Both the position numbers and the translations under genes were made by a program. Under the pieces are notes generated by a model that saw nothing but the letters and a program-made list of their open reading frames with translations, ran no database searches and had not been told where the DNA came from. This document shows positions 36,749-45,934 of a stretch of 64,000 nt of DNA, in pieces. The DNA comes from Bradyrhizobium sp. 190 (lineage in GTDB: Bacteria; Pseudomonadota; Alphaproteobacteria; Rhizobiales; Xanthobacteraceae): positions 446,501-510,500 of the forward strand of contig NZ_JADPJL010000012.1 in NCBI RefSeq assembly GCF_023073415.1. Reading direction: 5' to 3'. How positions within the stretch are numbered: the first letter of the stretch is position 1; every line of letters begins with the position of its first letter.

Positions 36749-37918
36749 ATGCCAGATGTGACAGCCCCGCTGAAGGGGATTAGGGTCGTCGAGCTGACGA
36801 CCATGATCACCGGCCCCATGACGGGCCAGATGCTAGCGGATCTCGGTGCGGATGTCGTGAAGGTCGAACAGCCGGAAGGGGGAGACCCCTTCCGCAGCTT
36901 TCGCGGCGGCCTTTATAGCCCGCATTTCTGTGGCTACAATCGTAACAAGCGCAGTATCACCCTCGATCTCCGCGCGGAGGCGGGGGCGGGGACGTTTCGA
37001 AAGCTCATCGAGAGAAGCGACATCCTCATCGACAATGTTCGCGCCGGTGGCCTCGAGAGATTGGGTTTCGGCGACGTGGTCGTCCGGTCGATCAACCCGA
37101 AGCTCGTGCATTGCTCGATAACCGGTTTCGGCGCCGACGGGCCATATGCAAATCGACCGGCCTATGACGCCATCGCGCAGGCTCTGAGCGGCATGTCGAG
37201 TCTGTTCCTGGATACGGCTACTGCCGATATCACGGGGCCGACGACGGCCGATAACGTTACTGCGCATGTCGCCTGTCAGGGGATTCTTGCTGCGCTCGTG
37301 GGGCTCGGTCGTGGGCACGCTCCGCTTCGCGTTGAGGTCAACATGCTCGAGGCGACCATTGCTTCGTTCATGGCAGACCCTTTCGGATATCTGCATCAAA
37401 TGGGTCTGGTTTCCGATCCGAAACTGAGGCCGCGAACGTCTCAGTCTTACGCGTTCGTCTGCAAGGATATGAAGCTCATCGCAGTCCACCTGTCTTCGCA
37501 GGAGAAGTTCTGGAAGGCGTTCGCTACGAGTATGGGGCGCGAGGAACTTCTTTCGGACACGCGCTTCGCCACGCGGCCCGACAGAATAGAAAACTATGCA
37601 GCGCTTCATCTTGCGCTTGCCAAAGATTTCCTCTTGCTGCCGCGCGCGGCATGGTTTGAGCGTTTGTCCGAGGCCGGATTGCCGGTTGCGCCGATCTACG
37701 ACGTGAGCGAAGTGGAGAGCGATCCGCAAATCAGGCATTTGCAGACGTTCTGCGACGTTGAGCATCCAACGGAAGGGCGCGTGCGGACGATCAGACGTCC
37801 ACTGCGGTTCGAGGGCCAACGCGACGATCAGCCGCTCAGCGCACCGCCGACGCTTGGCGAACACACGGCGGAAATCCTTTGCGAACTCGAAGAAGACACG
37901 GACAGCGCGCGGCTCTAG
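36749..37918 (+). CDS. CaiB/BaiF-family CoA transferase, paired with the lyase
   Basis: 389 residues, full family length. GIRVVELTTMITGPMTGQML at the N-terminus, the YNRNKRSITLDL segment and catalytic Asp140 in GPYANRPAYD are present. It starts two bases after the lyase stop and so is translated with it. In known ferulate/coumarate pathways a ligase makes the CoA ester; none is in this operon, so this transferase probably does. It is clearly paralogous to the CaiB gene at 56496 (shared GDPFRSFRGG and the YSP-F-YNRNK region). Confidence 0.88.
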   Translation: MPDVTAPLKGIRVVELTTMITGPMTGQMLADLGADVVKVEQPEGGDPFRSFRGGLYSPHFCGYNRNKRSITLDLRAEAGAGTFRKLIERSDILIDNVRAGGLERLGFGDVVVRSINPKLVHCSITGFGADGPYANRPAYDAIAQALSGMSSLFLDTATADITGPTTADNVTAHVACQGILAALVGLGRGHAPLRVEVNMLEATIASFMADPFGYLHQMGLVSDPKLRPRTSQSYAFVCKDMKLIAVHLSSQEKFWKAFATSMGREELLSDTRFATRPDRIENYAALHLALAKDFLLLPRAAWFERLSEAGLPVAPIYDVSEVESDPQIRHLQTFCDVEHPTEGRVRTIRRPLRFEGQRDDQPLSAPPTLGEHTAEILCELEEDTDSARL

Positions 37919-37994
37919 CGCGCTGTTTTGCTGGCGTTATGCGCGCCAGTAGATGCCTTTGATCCCGAAAGCAAAGCTTGCTAAGGAGCCAAAA

Positions 37995-39440
37995 GTGAAC
38001 CCGACCTACACGCGTTTCTACATCGACGGTGCATGGGTAGACCCCATCGAGAAGCGGCCGTTCGAAGTTGTTGATCCGGCTACAGAAGAGGTTGTCGCGT
38101 ATACCAGCCTTGGGAGTGCGGCCGACGTTGACCGGGCGGTACGCGCGGCGAGAACCGCTTTCCCCGCATATTCGCAAGCAAGCCGCGAAGAAAAGCTTGC
38201 ACTTTTCGACCGGATCATCGCGGCCTTCGAAGCGCGCCTCGACCAGTTCGCAGAAGTGATTATGCAGGAGATGGGATCGCCCCTGTGGTTCGCGAAGTCA
38301 GTTCAAGCAATCACGGCGCTGGAGCATTTTCAGGAGCTTCGCAAGGTACTGGCGACCTATGAGTTCGGGCATATGCTGGGAACGACGCGTGTTGTGCGCG
38401 AGCCAATCGGGGTCTGTGGCCTCATCACGCCCTGGAACTGGCCGGTCAACCAGATCGCCTCAAAGCTCGCTCCGGCCCTGGCGGCTGGTTGCACCGTGCT
38501 GGTGAAGCCAAGCGAGGTGGCGCCCCTGAGCGCGATCGTGTTGGCGGAGGTTTTACACGAGGCGGGGGTACCAAAGGGCGTCTTCAATCTGGTTAATGGC
38601 GACGGGCCGACAGTAGGTGAGGCCATCTCCACTCATCCTGACGTCGATATGGTTTCGTTCACCGGATCGACCCGCGCCGGCATCATGGTCGCCAAGAGCG
38701 CGGCCGATACAGTGAAGCGCGTGCACCAGGAACTTGGAGGCAAGTCGGGAAATATCATTCTTCCCAGTGCCGACCTGCGGACGGCGGTGAGGGCCGGCGT
38801 GCTTCGCTGCTTCACAAATACGGGACAGTCTTGCCAGGCACCGACGCGGATGCTGATCCAGAAAGATAAGATGAGCGAAGCAGTTGCCTGCGCCAAAGAG
38901 GTTGCTGCAAAGGTCGTCGTGGGTGATCCGCGCCGTCCGGACACGGAAATGGGCCCGCTCGTTAGCAAGGCGCAGTTCGATCGCGTACAGCATTTCATTA
39001 TGGTCGGAATGGAGGAGGGTGCGGAACTGGTGGCCGGAGGCCCCGGCCGGCCGGCAGGCGTCAACCGCGGCTACTATGTGCGCCCGACGATCTTTGCCCA
39101 GGTCGATCCGCAGTCCACCATCGCACAGCAGGAAATCTTCGGGCCTGTTCTGTCGATGATTGCATATGACGATGTCGAAGACGCCATCGCGATTGCGAAT
39201 GGCACGGTTTACGGCCTGTCCGGTTATGTCTTCGCCGGCACGATCGAAGAGGCACGGGCGGTGGGTATGCGCCTGCGAGCGGGGCGTATTTATCTGAACG
39301 GCGCGCCGCACGGTAAGCTGCAGGACGTCTCGGCGCCATTTGGCGGGTACAAGCAGTCCGGCAATGGCCGCGAGGCAGGCTTCTATGGCCTTGAGGATTT
39401 TATGGAGATCAAGGCCCTTCTTGGTTTTGTACCGGCTTAG
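37995..39440 (+). CDS. Aldehyde dehydrogenase (likely benzaldehyde/vanillin type)
   Basis: 481 residues from a GTG at 37995 with AAGGAG six bases upstream; an ATG 14 codons earlier is in frame but lacks a site. Catalytic Cys280 (NTGQSCQAPTRM), Glu246 (QELGGKSGN) and Asn148 (PWNWP) are all present, as are the NAD-binding FTGST residues. It oxidises an aldehyde to a carboxylate. Directly downstream of a hydratase-lyase, the expected substrate is the hydroxybenzaldehyde released by that enzyme. Confidence 0.9.
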   Translation: MNPTYTRFYIDGAWVDPIEKRPFEVVDPATEEVVAYTSLGSAADVDRAVRAARTAFPAYSQASREEKLALFDRIIAAFEARLDQFAEVIMQEMGSPLWFAKSVQAITALEHFQELRKVLATYEFGHMLGTTRVVREPIGVCGLITPWNWPVNQIASKLAPALAAGCTVLVKPSEVAPLSAIVLAEVLHEAGVPKGVFNLVNGDGPTVGEAISTHPDVDMVSFTGSTRAGIMVAKSAADTVKRVHQELGGKSGNIILPSADLRTAVRAGVLRCFTNTGQSCQAPTRMLIQKDKMSEAVACAKEVAAKVVVGDPRRPDTEMGPLVSKAQFDRVQHFIMVGMEEGAELVAGGPGRPAGVNRGYYVRPTIFAQVDPQSTIAQQEIFGPVLSMIAYDDVEDAIAIANGTVYGLSGYVFAGTIEEARAVGMRLRAGRIYLNGAPHGKLQDVSAPFGGYKQSGNGREAGFYGLEDFMEIKALLGFVPA

Positions 39441-39445
39441 TGCCG

Positions 39446-39473
39446 CGTCCCGCCAATCCGGTTTGGTGGGACG
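39446..39473. terminator. Bidirectional terminator-like hairpin
   Basis: CGTCCCGCCAA (39446-39456) and TTGGTGGGACG (39463-39473) form an 11-bp stem with one G-T pair and a six-base loop. It lies between the convergent aldehyde dehydrogenase and acyl-CoA dehydrogenase genes. It has no T-run, so termination may be weak or Rho-assisted. Confidence 0.5.
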
Positions 39474-39498
39474 TCGCCTATGCGGAAGACGCGCTGCG

Positions 39499-40656
39499 CT
39501 AGTTGCTTGCGTATTGCGCAAACACGTGCCGCGCCAAAGTAGTTTTGAGAACCTCTTCCGGCCCTTCTGTGATCATCATGCTGCGTGAATCGCGCCAGAA
39601 CTTTTCGATCGGGAAGTCCGTGGTGAAGGCGAGGCCGCCGAACACCTGGATGCACCGGTCAGCTGCCATGAAGGCCATCCGGTCGCCGAGCAACTTCACC
39701 ATATAGGCATCGGTGCGGACGTCTTCGCCTCGGTCGTATTTCCATGCCGCGTGATAGACCAGTGGCCTTAGCTGCCGCAGGTCGAGATAGGAATCGACGA
39801 TGGGCCACTGAATGGCCTGCCGCTCTGCCAAGGGCTTTCCGAAGGTCTTGCGCTGTTTGGCGTAGGTCGCGCTCAATTCGAGACAGCGCTCGATGACCCC
39901 GATGGCGCGCGCGCCGTGCCGAATGCGGCCCGCGTTGATCCAGTCCTGCGCCAGCTTAAATCCCTCTCCTTCTTCGCCGATCCTCTTCCATGCCGGTACC
40001 CGCGCGTTGTCGAAAGAAATCTCGCAAGGCGCGTCGTCCATCATCATATGTTCGGTCCGAACGATCGACACTCCGGGCGTATCCATGTCGACGAGGAATG
40101 CCGTGATGCCCTTGCTGCCCTTCGAAGGATCGACGGTCGCGAGAACCTGCGCGAAATCCGCTTCATGCGCGTTTGTAATGAAGCGTTTGTAGCCATTGAT
40201 GATGTAGTCGTCGCCGTCGCGCACGGCCCTCGTGCGAATGCCCGAGGGATCACTGCCCGCATCGGGCTCGGTGAGCGCAAAGCAACAGTCCTTTTCGCCG
40301 GCAATGACGGGCATGAGGTAGTCGGTTCTTTGACGCTCGTTCAGCTGCAGCAATATGGGGCTCGGTTCAGGGCCGAAGATCTGCGTTTTGCGCGTCGGCA
40401 ACGCGATAGTACGCCCTAACTCTTCCCAGAGGACAACGCGCGCGAGCAGGCCCATGCCCAAGCCGCCGTATTCTTCAGGGGTGGTGATGAGCCAATACCC
40501 CATTTTCTTCGTCTGAACCTCGAGCATTGCTCTGACGTCCGGCTTCAGGCTCGCCCCCTCGTAAGCTTCTCTCTCGATAGGAATTATTTCGCGATCGACG
40601 AAGCGCCTTATCTGCTCCTTCATGAGACGAAGGTCGTCGGGCAGTTCGAAATCCAT
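39499..40656 (-). CDS. Acyl-CoA dehydrogenase
   Basis: 385 residues from the ATG at 40656, preceded by AAAGG seven bases upstream and matching the usual family N-terminus; the frame continues to 40788 across the promoter. Features include ALTEPDAGSDPSGIRTRAV, NGYKRFIT and FTTDFPIEKFWRDSRSMMI near the end. It converges on the aldehyde dehydrogenase and is divergent from the second Bug gene, with operator copy 2 between. With the lyase operon it could desaturate an arylpropionyl-CoA to the cinnamoyl-CoA the lyase needs. Confidence 0.9.
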   Translation of the reverse strand: MDFELPDDLRLMKEQIRRFVDREIIPIEREAYEGASLKPDVRAMLEVQTKKMGYWLITTPEEYGGLGMGLLARVVLWEELGRTIALPTRKTQIFGPEPSPILLQLNERQRTDYLMPVIAGEKDCCFALTEPDAGSDPSGIRTRAVRDGDDYIINGYKRFITNAHEADFAQVLATVDPSKGSKGITAFLVDMDTPGVSIVRTEHMMMDDAPCEISFDNARVPAWKRIGEEGEGFKLAQDWINAGRIRHGARAIGVIERCLELSATYAKQRKTFGKPLAERQAIQWPIVDSYLDLRQLRPLVYHAAWKYDRGEDVRTDAYMVKLLGDRMAFMAADRCIQVFGGLAFTTDFPIEKFWRDSRSMMITEGPEEVLKTTLARHVFAQYASN

Positions 40657-40807
40657 GAGCGAACCTTTCTTGATCGATAGTCGATAACGTGAGGCGATCG
40701 ACGTCAGAGCGGTGCTCGAAATAGCGGCGCTCCAGCGTTTTTTTAAGCAGAGTTCAGCGCTGTCGCGCGGTTGACATAACTCCACCATTTTGCAAGCATC
40801 ATCAATA

Positions 40808-40831
40808 GCGAAAAAGTTTCGCTAGGCGAAT
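40808..40831. promoter_or_regulatory. Triple half-site operator, copy 2
   Basis: GCGAAA (40808-40813), three bases, TTTCGC (40817-40822), three bases, GCGAAT (40826-40831). The spacing is identical to copy 1 at 35749 and only the last base of the third half-site differs. It lies 151 bp from the acyl-CoA dehydrogenase start (minus) and 161 bp from the Bug gene start (plus). Confidence 0.7.
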
Positions 40832-40992
40832 AATTGCGTTGTCGCTTTGGAGTGTAATTCTGCGCGGTCAACTTTGGTGATCGCGGTCGCCCGTCGCCTT
40901 CAGGCACGCCTGTACTTCGCTTCGCTTTCGATAGGGGAGCGATTGGCGGGTCGGTCGGGGGTCGGGATGAAAGTCTGGAAGGAGCTTGCGAC

Positions 40993-42060
40993 ATGGAGCC
41001 CACGAAAAGGAACGCGCCGACCGGTGCTTCATGCTGCGGTGAAGTCGGGATGACGCGCCGGCGGTTTATCGCTTCGGCATCAGCATCGGCCGCTGCCGGT
41101 TTGACGCTGTCGTTGCCCGTGGCCGTGGCAGAAGGATCGACTACCTTTCCTGACCGTACGATTATTATTCAGGTGCCATACGCTGCGGGCGGCGGCAGCG
41201 ATACGATTACGCGCCTAGTCGCACGCAAGATGTCCGAGAACATAAGCCTGCCGGTCGTTATCGAGAACCGCGCCGGGGGCGGAGGGAGCATTGCGTCATT
41301 GGCCGTCAAAGTGGCGCGCCCGGACGGGTACACGATCCTTATGGGACATACAGGAACGCATGTGTTCAATCCCGTCATGTTTCCGAAGGACATGCGTTAC
41401 GATCCCATAAATGACTTCTCGTTCATTACGCCGATGGTCCGCTTCGATACGGCGTTGGTCGTGCCGTACGATCATCCTGCCAAGTCGGTGAAAGATCTCA
41501 TCGAGCTCTCCCGAACGAAGCCCGGCGGTCTTACGTTTGGGTCGTCCGGCGTCGGCGATACGGCGCATCTGATTGGTGAGATGTTCAAGGCTCGCGCCAG
41601 GATCGCTACGGTGCATGTTCCGTACCGCGGACTCGCGCCCGCGTTGACCGACCTCATCGCGGGCCGTCTGGACTTCATCTTCTCGTCGTACCTCTCGGCG
41701 GGGCCCTATCTCGAGTCGAATAATCTTCGCGCGATCGCTTGGGCGGGTGAAGCGCGTTCGCCGAAGCTTCCCGACGTCCCGACGATGGCCGAGGCGGGAA
41801 CACCCGGCGTCGGGATCGAGACGTGGTTCGGATTCATGGCTCCGAAGGAGACGCCGCCCGAAATTATTGACAAGCTCAACGCCGAATTCGTCCGCGCGAT
41901 CAATTCGGAAGGGGTCAAGACGTTTGTCGAAGCGCGCGCCGCGTCGATCTTCCCGTTGACGCCGGCAGTGTTCGCGGCGCGCGTTGCAAGCGATATCACG
42001 CGTGTGCGCCAGATCGTCCAGGAGGCGAAGATCGACACCACGACCAGTGTGGCGCCTTGA
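40993..42060 (+). CDS. Bug/TctC-family binding protein with Tat-like signal
   Basis: 355 residues from the ATG at 40993 (AAGGAG nine bases upstream). An internal ATG at 41050 would begin MTRRRFIASASASAAAG, a twin-arginine-type signal. The mature part has FPDRTIIIQVPYAAGGGSDT and VARPDGYTILMGHTG, both typical of Bug proteins. It would bind a carboxylate, plausibly the aromatic acid degraded by this cluster, since it shares operator copy 2 with the acyl-CoA dehydrogenase. No permease genes accompany it. Confidence 0.88.
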   Translation: MEPTKRNAPTGASCCGEVGMTRRRFIASASASAAAGLTLSLPVAVAEGSTTFPDRTIIIQVPYAAGGGSDTITRLVARKMSENISLPVVIENRAGGGGSIASLAVKVARPDGYTILMGHTGTHVFNPVMFPKDMRYDPINDFSFITPMVRFDTALVVPYDHPAKSVKDLIELSRTKPGGLTFGSSGVGDTAHLIGEMFKARARIATVHVPYRGLAPALTDLIAGRLDFIFSSYLSAGPYLESNNLRAIAWAGEARSPKLPDVPTMAEAGTPGVGIETWFGFMAPKETPPEIIDKLNAEFVRAINSEGVKTFVEARAASIFPLTPAVFAARVASDITRVRQIVQEAKIDTTTSVAP

Positions 42061-42075
42061 CCGCAGACCGAGACG

Positions 42076-42897
42076 CTATACGATCGCCGTGGTTCGCAGC
42101 GAGTTGAGCAGTAAGGGGTGACTGCCGATGGTCCGGCTGAGACCGGCAGCTGCCTGTTGCAGGGGCTTGAGGCGCTCGGAGACGATCTGCTTTTCGGTGA
42201 AGTGGCCAGAGTAGGCTGAGGTGTTAAGGGCAGCGATCGTCTGGCCATTGGGGTCGAAAACGGGTACAGCGAGCGCAGTCATGCCGAGATAGCGTTCATC
42301 GCGGACTGTTGCATAGCCCTGCTTTCCCGCCTTAACGATGATCGCCTTCAGTTTCTGCGGATTTGTTTCGGTGAATTCGGTGCTTTTGGTGAGCGGTGCT
42401 TGGGCAAGCCATTTTTCCAAATCCCGTTCGGCGAGATCCGCGAGCAGTATGCGCCCTGCGGCTGTCGTGTGCGCAGGGGAGGTCGAGCCTGTGCTGGCGA
42501 CCTGCTGCAGGTTGCCCGGCAGAAAATAATGGGCGATGTAAAGGACGTTGAAATCGACGCGTACACCGAGACCGGCGTTATCGCCCACCAGTTCGACCAG
42601 TTGCCGGATGGGGGGAAGAAGAAGCGCTCCGATATTCGAAGACCGCAGATATGATGCGCCGAGAGCCATGATACGCGCGGATAACAAGTATCTCCCCTTT
42701 TCTGATCGCACATAGCCGAGCGCTTCAAGCGTCAGCAGACTCCGGCGAGCCGTCGCAGGCTTGAGACCGGTTTTTGTGGCGACCTCGGTGAGCGTCATTT
42801 CGGTGTCGTTCTCATTGAATGCCTCAATCACGCGCAGCCCGCGTTCCAGTCCCTCAACTATTTCGCTGCGTGGACTTGCCATCTTCTTCCCAGCCAT
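42076..42897 (-). CDS. IclR-family regulator of the PcaU/PcaR/PobR group
   Basis: 273 residues from the ATG at 42897; starts at 42882 or 42966 are also possible. The N-terminal winged helix covers about 15-75 (MTLTEVATKTGLKPATARRS, then SEKGRYLLSARIMALG, a phrase typical of the Pca/Pob group). The C-terminal effector domain ends with LNTSAYSGHF. These proteins activate or repress aromatic catabolic genes in response to compounds such as protocatechuate, 4-hydroxybenzoate or 3-oxoadipate. Its stop lies 15 bp from that of the convergent Bug gene. It is the best candidate for reading the GCGAAA/TTTCGC operators at 35749 and 40808. Confidence 0.9.
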   Translation of the reverse strand: MAGKKMASPRSEIVEGLERGLRVIEAFNENDTEMTLTEVATKTGLKPATARRSLLTLEALGYVRSEKGRYLLSARIMALGASYLRSSNIGALLLPPIRQLVELVGDNAGLGVRVDFNVLYIAHYFLPGNLQQVASTGSTSPAHTTAAGRILLADLAERDLEKWLAQAPLTKSTEFTETNPQKLKAIIVKAGKQGYATVRDERYLGMTALAVPVFDPNGQTIAALNTSAYSGHFTEKQIVSERLKPLQQAAAGLSRTIGSHPLLLNSLRTTAIV

Positions 42898-43076
42898 CCG
42901 GAACCCGTCCTGACGATACGATGAATTCGCGTGCGCCTGCCGAGAGGTAGACTCCAACGTCTGCACCGGCGGCTATATAGGCATTGGAGAGTCGCTGCCG
43001 TCAACGGTTTGATATCGTGAGAGAAAGCACGAGCGCGCGCTGCGGCCGGGCTACGTTTCAAAGTGGCGTCGCGCGG

Positions 43077-43967
43077 TTACAACGATCGGTCCGCGACAAC
43101 GAATTCTCCGAGAATCCAGTCCCGGAATGCACGTACTTGGGGATTTTCAGCGCGTTCCGGCTTGATGACAAGGCGATAGCAGGAGCCTGACGTCAGTTTC
43201 AGCCTCAGAGGGGCAATCAGCGCGCCTTCTGCCAGGTCGTTGGCGACCAGAACGTCTCGGGCCATAGTTACACCAAGACCACTAACCGCAGCCTGAACAG
43301 CCGGTAGCAGGTGTCCGAACGTGAGTTGTCGCTCGAACGCGAGCTCGGGCACTTTGGCGGCGTCGAGCCACATCCTCCAATCGTTCTGTGTAACGAGCGA
43401 CGAGGTCATGATCGCGCAATGGTGGCGAAGGTCTGCTGCGTGACGGATGCTTCGCTTCTTCACTAGAGCCGGACTGCAAACGGGAAAGAACGTCTCGTTG
43501 TTGCACAAAGGATAGGTGATCAGCCCTGGCCAGTCTCCTTCGTTGCCGTACTGAATGGACAAGTCGTAATCGATCTGCCGAAATCGCAGAAACGAGACCT
43601 CCGTCTCAATCGACAGAAGAATGTCCGGGCGCTGCTGCAGGAACCTCGGGAGCCGCGGTACGAGGCAGCGCATGCAAAAACCGGTCAGCGAGACGAGTGA
43701 CAGGGCTTTCTTGTTGCTTCTCTCGACGATACGCGTGGTCGCATTGGCGATTTCGATGATTTCCGGTTTGATTGAGCTCAGGTAGTCGCGGCCAACGGGC
43801 GACAGTTGCACTTGATTGTTCTTACGAACGAACAGCCGGGCGCCGAGAAGGCTTTCCAGTTTCCCAATCTGATGGCTGACGGCCGTCTGCGAGAGGCCAA
43901 GTTCTTCGCCGGCACGTGTGAAGCTGAGATGACGCGCGGTCGCCTCAAATGCGCGGAGGCTGGTCAT
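43077..43967 (-). CDS. LysR-family transcriptional regulator (GcvA-like)
   Basis: 296 residues. The N-terminal winged helix (LRAFEATARHLSFTRAGEEL, then LSQTAVSHQIGKLE) is classic LysR, and the rest is a type 2 periplasmic-binding-like effector domain. It is divergent from the PcaD-like hydrolase with 400 bp between. A regulator of that gene is the usual arrangement. It reads in the same direction as the IclR gene, 179 bp upstream of that gene's start. Confidence 0.92.
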   Translation of the reverse strand: MTSLRAFEATARHLSFTRAGEELGLSQTAVSHQIGKLESLLGARLFVRKNNQVQLSPVGRDYLSSIKPEIIEIANATTRIVERSNKKALSLVSLTGFCMRCLVPRLPRFLQQRPDILLSIETEVSFLRFRQIDYDLSIQYGNEGDWPGLITYPLCNNETFFPVCSPALVKKRSIRHAADLRHHCAIMTSSLVTQNDWRMWLDAAKVPELAFERQLTFGHLLPAVQAAVSGLGVTMARDVLVANDLAEGALIAPLRLKLTSGSCYRLVIKPERAENPQVRAFRDWILGEFVVADRSL

Positions 43968-44367
43968 CGACGGTATCCTGTTACTTGGCCCGAGATGTGA
44001 AATTGCGCGATCCTCCGGGCGGCAGAAAGAGCCCGTACGTGTGGGCCATAATCGTACAAGCCCGGCCGCATGAGATGCAAGGCGCGCGCCGGCCCGCGCC
44101 AGAAGCCCGACTCGCTGCCACTACTTCGATCATGCGCAGTATCCGCTCATATTGCAGGCAGAGAAATCGATCATGCGGCAATTGAAAAAACTCATTTGAT
44201 TGTAATGCGGATGTGTCCCAGCTTAGCCTTGCAGTGTCTGTCTTGGGAGCGCGAATGTATTACGACACTCTATCTTTCGAAGGCAGCCATCCGCACTTCG
44301 ACCATCGTCAGACGCTCGCCATGAACCGGTGCCCTCAGCGTGCCGACAAAGGCATAATGGTGCTGCG
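43968..44367. promoter_or_regulatory. Divergent LysR / lactonase promoter region
   Basis: 400 bp without a supported gene. The LysR site would be expected here, but no single T-N11-A box stands out enough to report. The frame of the downstream hydrolase opens at GTG 44329, inside this region. Confidence 0.3.
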
Positions 44368-45186
44368 ATGAGGCTGGGACTCTCACGGCGCGATGATGCC
44401 GTTTCCAAGACCATCGTGGCCGATGACGGTTGTTCGCTGCGGGTTGAAGTCGAGGGCGACGAAGCTGCCCCGGTTCTTATGCTCTCGCATCCTCTCGGCG
44501 CTACGCTCGCGATGTGGGATCTGCAGGTCGAAGAACTTTCAAAAATCTTTCGTGTCATTCGCTATGACACTCGTGGGCATGGAAAATCGGGCGCGCCCTC
44601 GGATCCGTATTCGATGGATCGTCTGGGACGCGATGTTCTGAACATCGTCGATGCGCTTGGTGTCGGGGTCATGCACTGGTGCGGGCTATCGATGGGAGGC
44701 ATGGTCGGACAGTGGCTGGGCGCAAACGCCCCCGGCCGGGTTCGCAAGCTTATCCTATCCAACACGGCGTCCTATTATCCGGATAAGGACTTCTGGCGTC
44801 AGCGGATCGCCACGATAGAAAGGACAGGATTGGCGCCGCTTGCGGCCAGCAACATGCCGCGATGGTTCAGCGAAGAGTTCCTCGCGCACTCTCCGGATGT
44901 TGTTTCCCGGATGAGGGAGATATTTTCGTCGCACAGTGTCAAAGGCTACGTGGGCTGCTGTGCGGCCATTGCCGCGATGGATTTTCGCAAGAGCAATGAG
45001 TCGATAACCGCTCCGACAATGGTTATTGTCGGTCTCAGGGACATTGCGACGCCTCCGGAGCAGGGACATGAGATCGCGACATCCATCCGCGGTGCTACCG
45101 TTACAGAGATCAATAGCGGTCACGTCGCAAATATCGAGCAGCCGAAGCAATATACGGATGCTGTATCGAGCTTTCTCCTGTCATGA
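44368..45186 (+). CDS. Alpha/beta hydrolase, 3-oxoadipate enol-lactonase-like
   Basis: 272 residues from the ATG at 44368 (a GTG 13 codons earlier is in frame). The pattern LSHPLGATLAMWDLQVEELS, the GHGKS turn, nucleophile Ser108 in GLSMGG, and the C-terminal SGHVANIEQP His are typical of PcaD. PcaD hydrolyses the enol-lactone of the protocatechuate/catechol branch to 3-oxoadipate. With no other pca genes here, it may act on a related lactone. It is divergent from the LysR gene and followed by a broken livH. Confidence 0.83.
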   Translation: MRLGLSRRDDAVSKTIVADDGCSLRVEVEGDEAAPVLMLSHPLGATLAMWDLQVEELSKIFRVIRYDTRGHGKSGAPSDPYSMDRLGRDVLNIVDALGVGVMHWCGLSMGGMVGQWLGANAPGRVRKLILSNTASYYPDKDFWRQRIATIERTGLAPLAASNMPRWFSEEFLAHSPDVVSRMREIFSSHSVKGYVGCCAAIAAMDFRKSNESITAPTMVIVGLRDIATPPEQGHEIATSIRGATVTEINSGHVANIEQPKQYTDAVSSFLLS

Positions 45187-45454
45187 ACGCCGCAAGGCTA
45201 CACGCGTCTTTATAGCTGCGGACCACGACGCAAGCGGCCGGCCGCAACGGCCCGCCGGGGACAATCTTGTGCGTCATTCCATTTTATGCATGACCGCCGT
45301 CGCGGCAGCGCAAGCCGTTGCGCTACGCGTGTTCGTGCACGAATGCGATCTCAGACGACGCAGCTTACTAGCGTAATGCGCAAGAGCGAAGCCGATGCAG
45401 ACGTTGTTTGGCATCGTGACGGCGTGGCCTGGGTCTGGAATAGGAATCGACGCG

Positions 45455-45660
45455 ATGCTCTACCTTTTCGAACAGGCTCTCAACGGAATCCAACTCGGCA
45501 TGCTGCTATTCTTGCTTGCAGGTCTCACTTTGATCTTCGGCACAATGGGTCTCGTCAACTTGGCGCACGGTTCGCCCTATATGCTGGGCGCGTAATTCGC
45601 GGCGACGTTCGTGGGCTACACCGGAAACTTCTATTGCGGGATGGCGGGCGACCGAAGCGG
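45455..45660 (+). pseudogene. LivH permease fragment with in-frame stop
   Basis: Residues MLYLFEQALNGIQLGMLLFL and GTMGLVNLAHGSPYMLGA match the LivH N-terminus. A TAA at 45593-45595 interrupts where the family has Tyr or a similar residue, and the same frame then resumes as FAATFVGYTGNFYCGM before homology ends near 45655. About 70 of 290 residues remain. The downstream frame to 45847 has no recognised family. It is a dead remnant of a third Liv importer. Confidence 0.8.
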
Positions 45661-45934
45661 ATCGAAGCTCCCCCTAAGTCAGCATTGTTCTTTAGATGCA
45701 TACAAAGGCTGGTTAGGCTTGGTCGGAATGGAATCGGTTCGAGGACTGATAAGGAAATTACACAAAGTGTATCAGTCGACCGGCGCGTTCCATAACGTTC
45801 GATGGACGATCGCTTTAGAGGAAAAGCCGATCATTGCATCGCTTTGATGCCCTCCACGAGGTAGATCCTATGCGCGGTCCGAAAATCGATCGAGCGCGGT
45901 GATCTTCAGTTGCGCCAGGACCGTTGCCCTGCGA

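Noticed and set aside
36833..37864. 343-codon minus frame over the CaiB gene
   Set aside because: Shadow of the CoA transferase; no recognisable protein.
38553..39521. 322-codon minus frame over the aldehyde dehydrogenase
   Set aside because: Opposite a gene with intact catalytic residues; no independent support.
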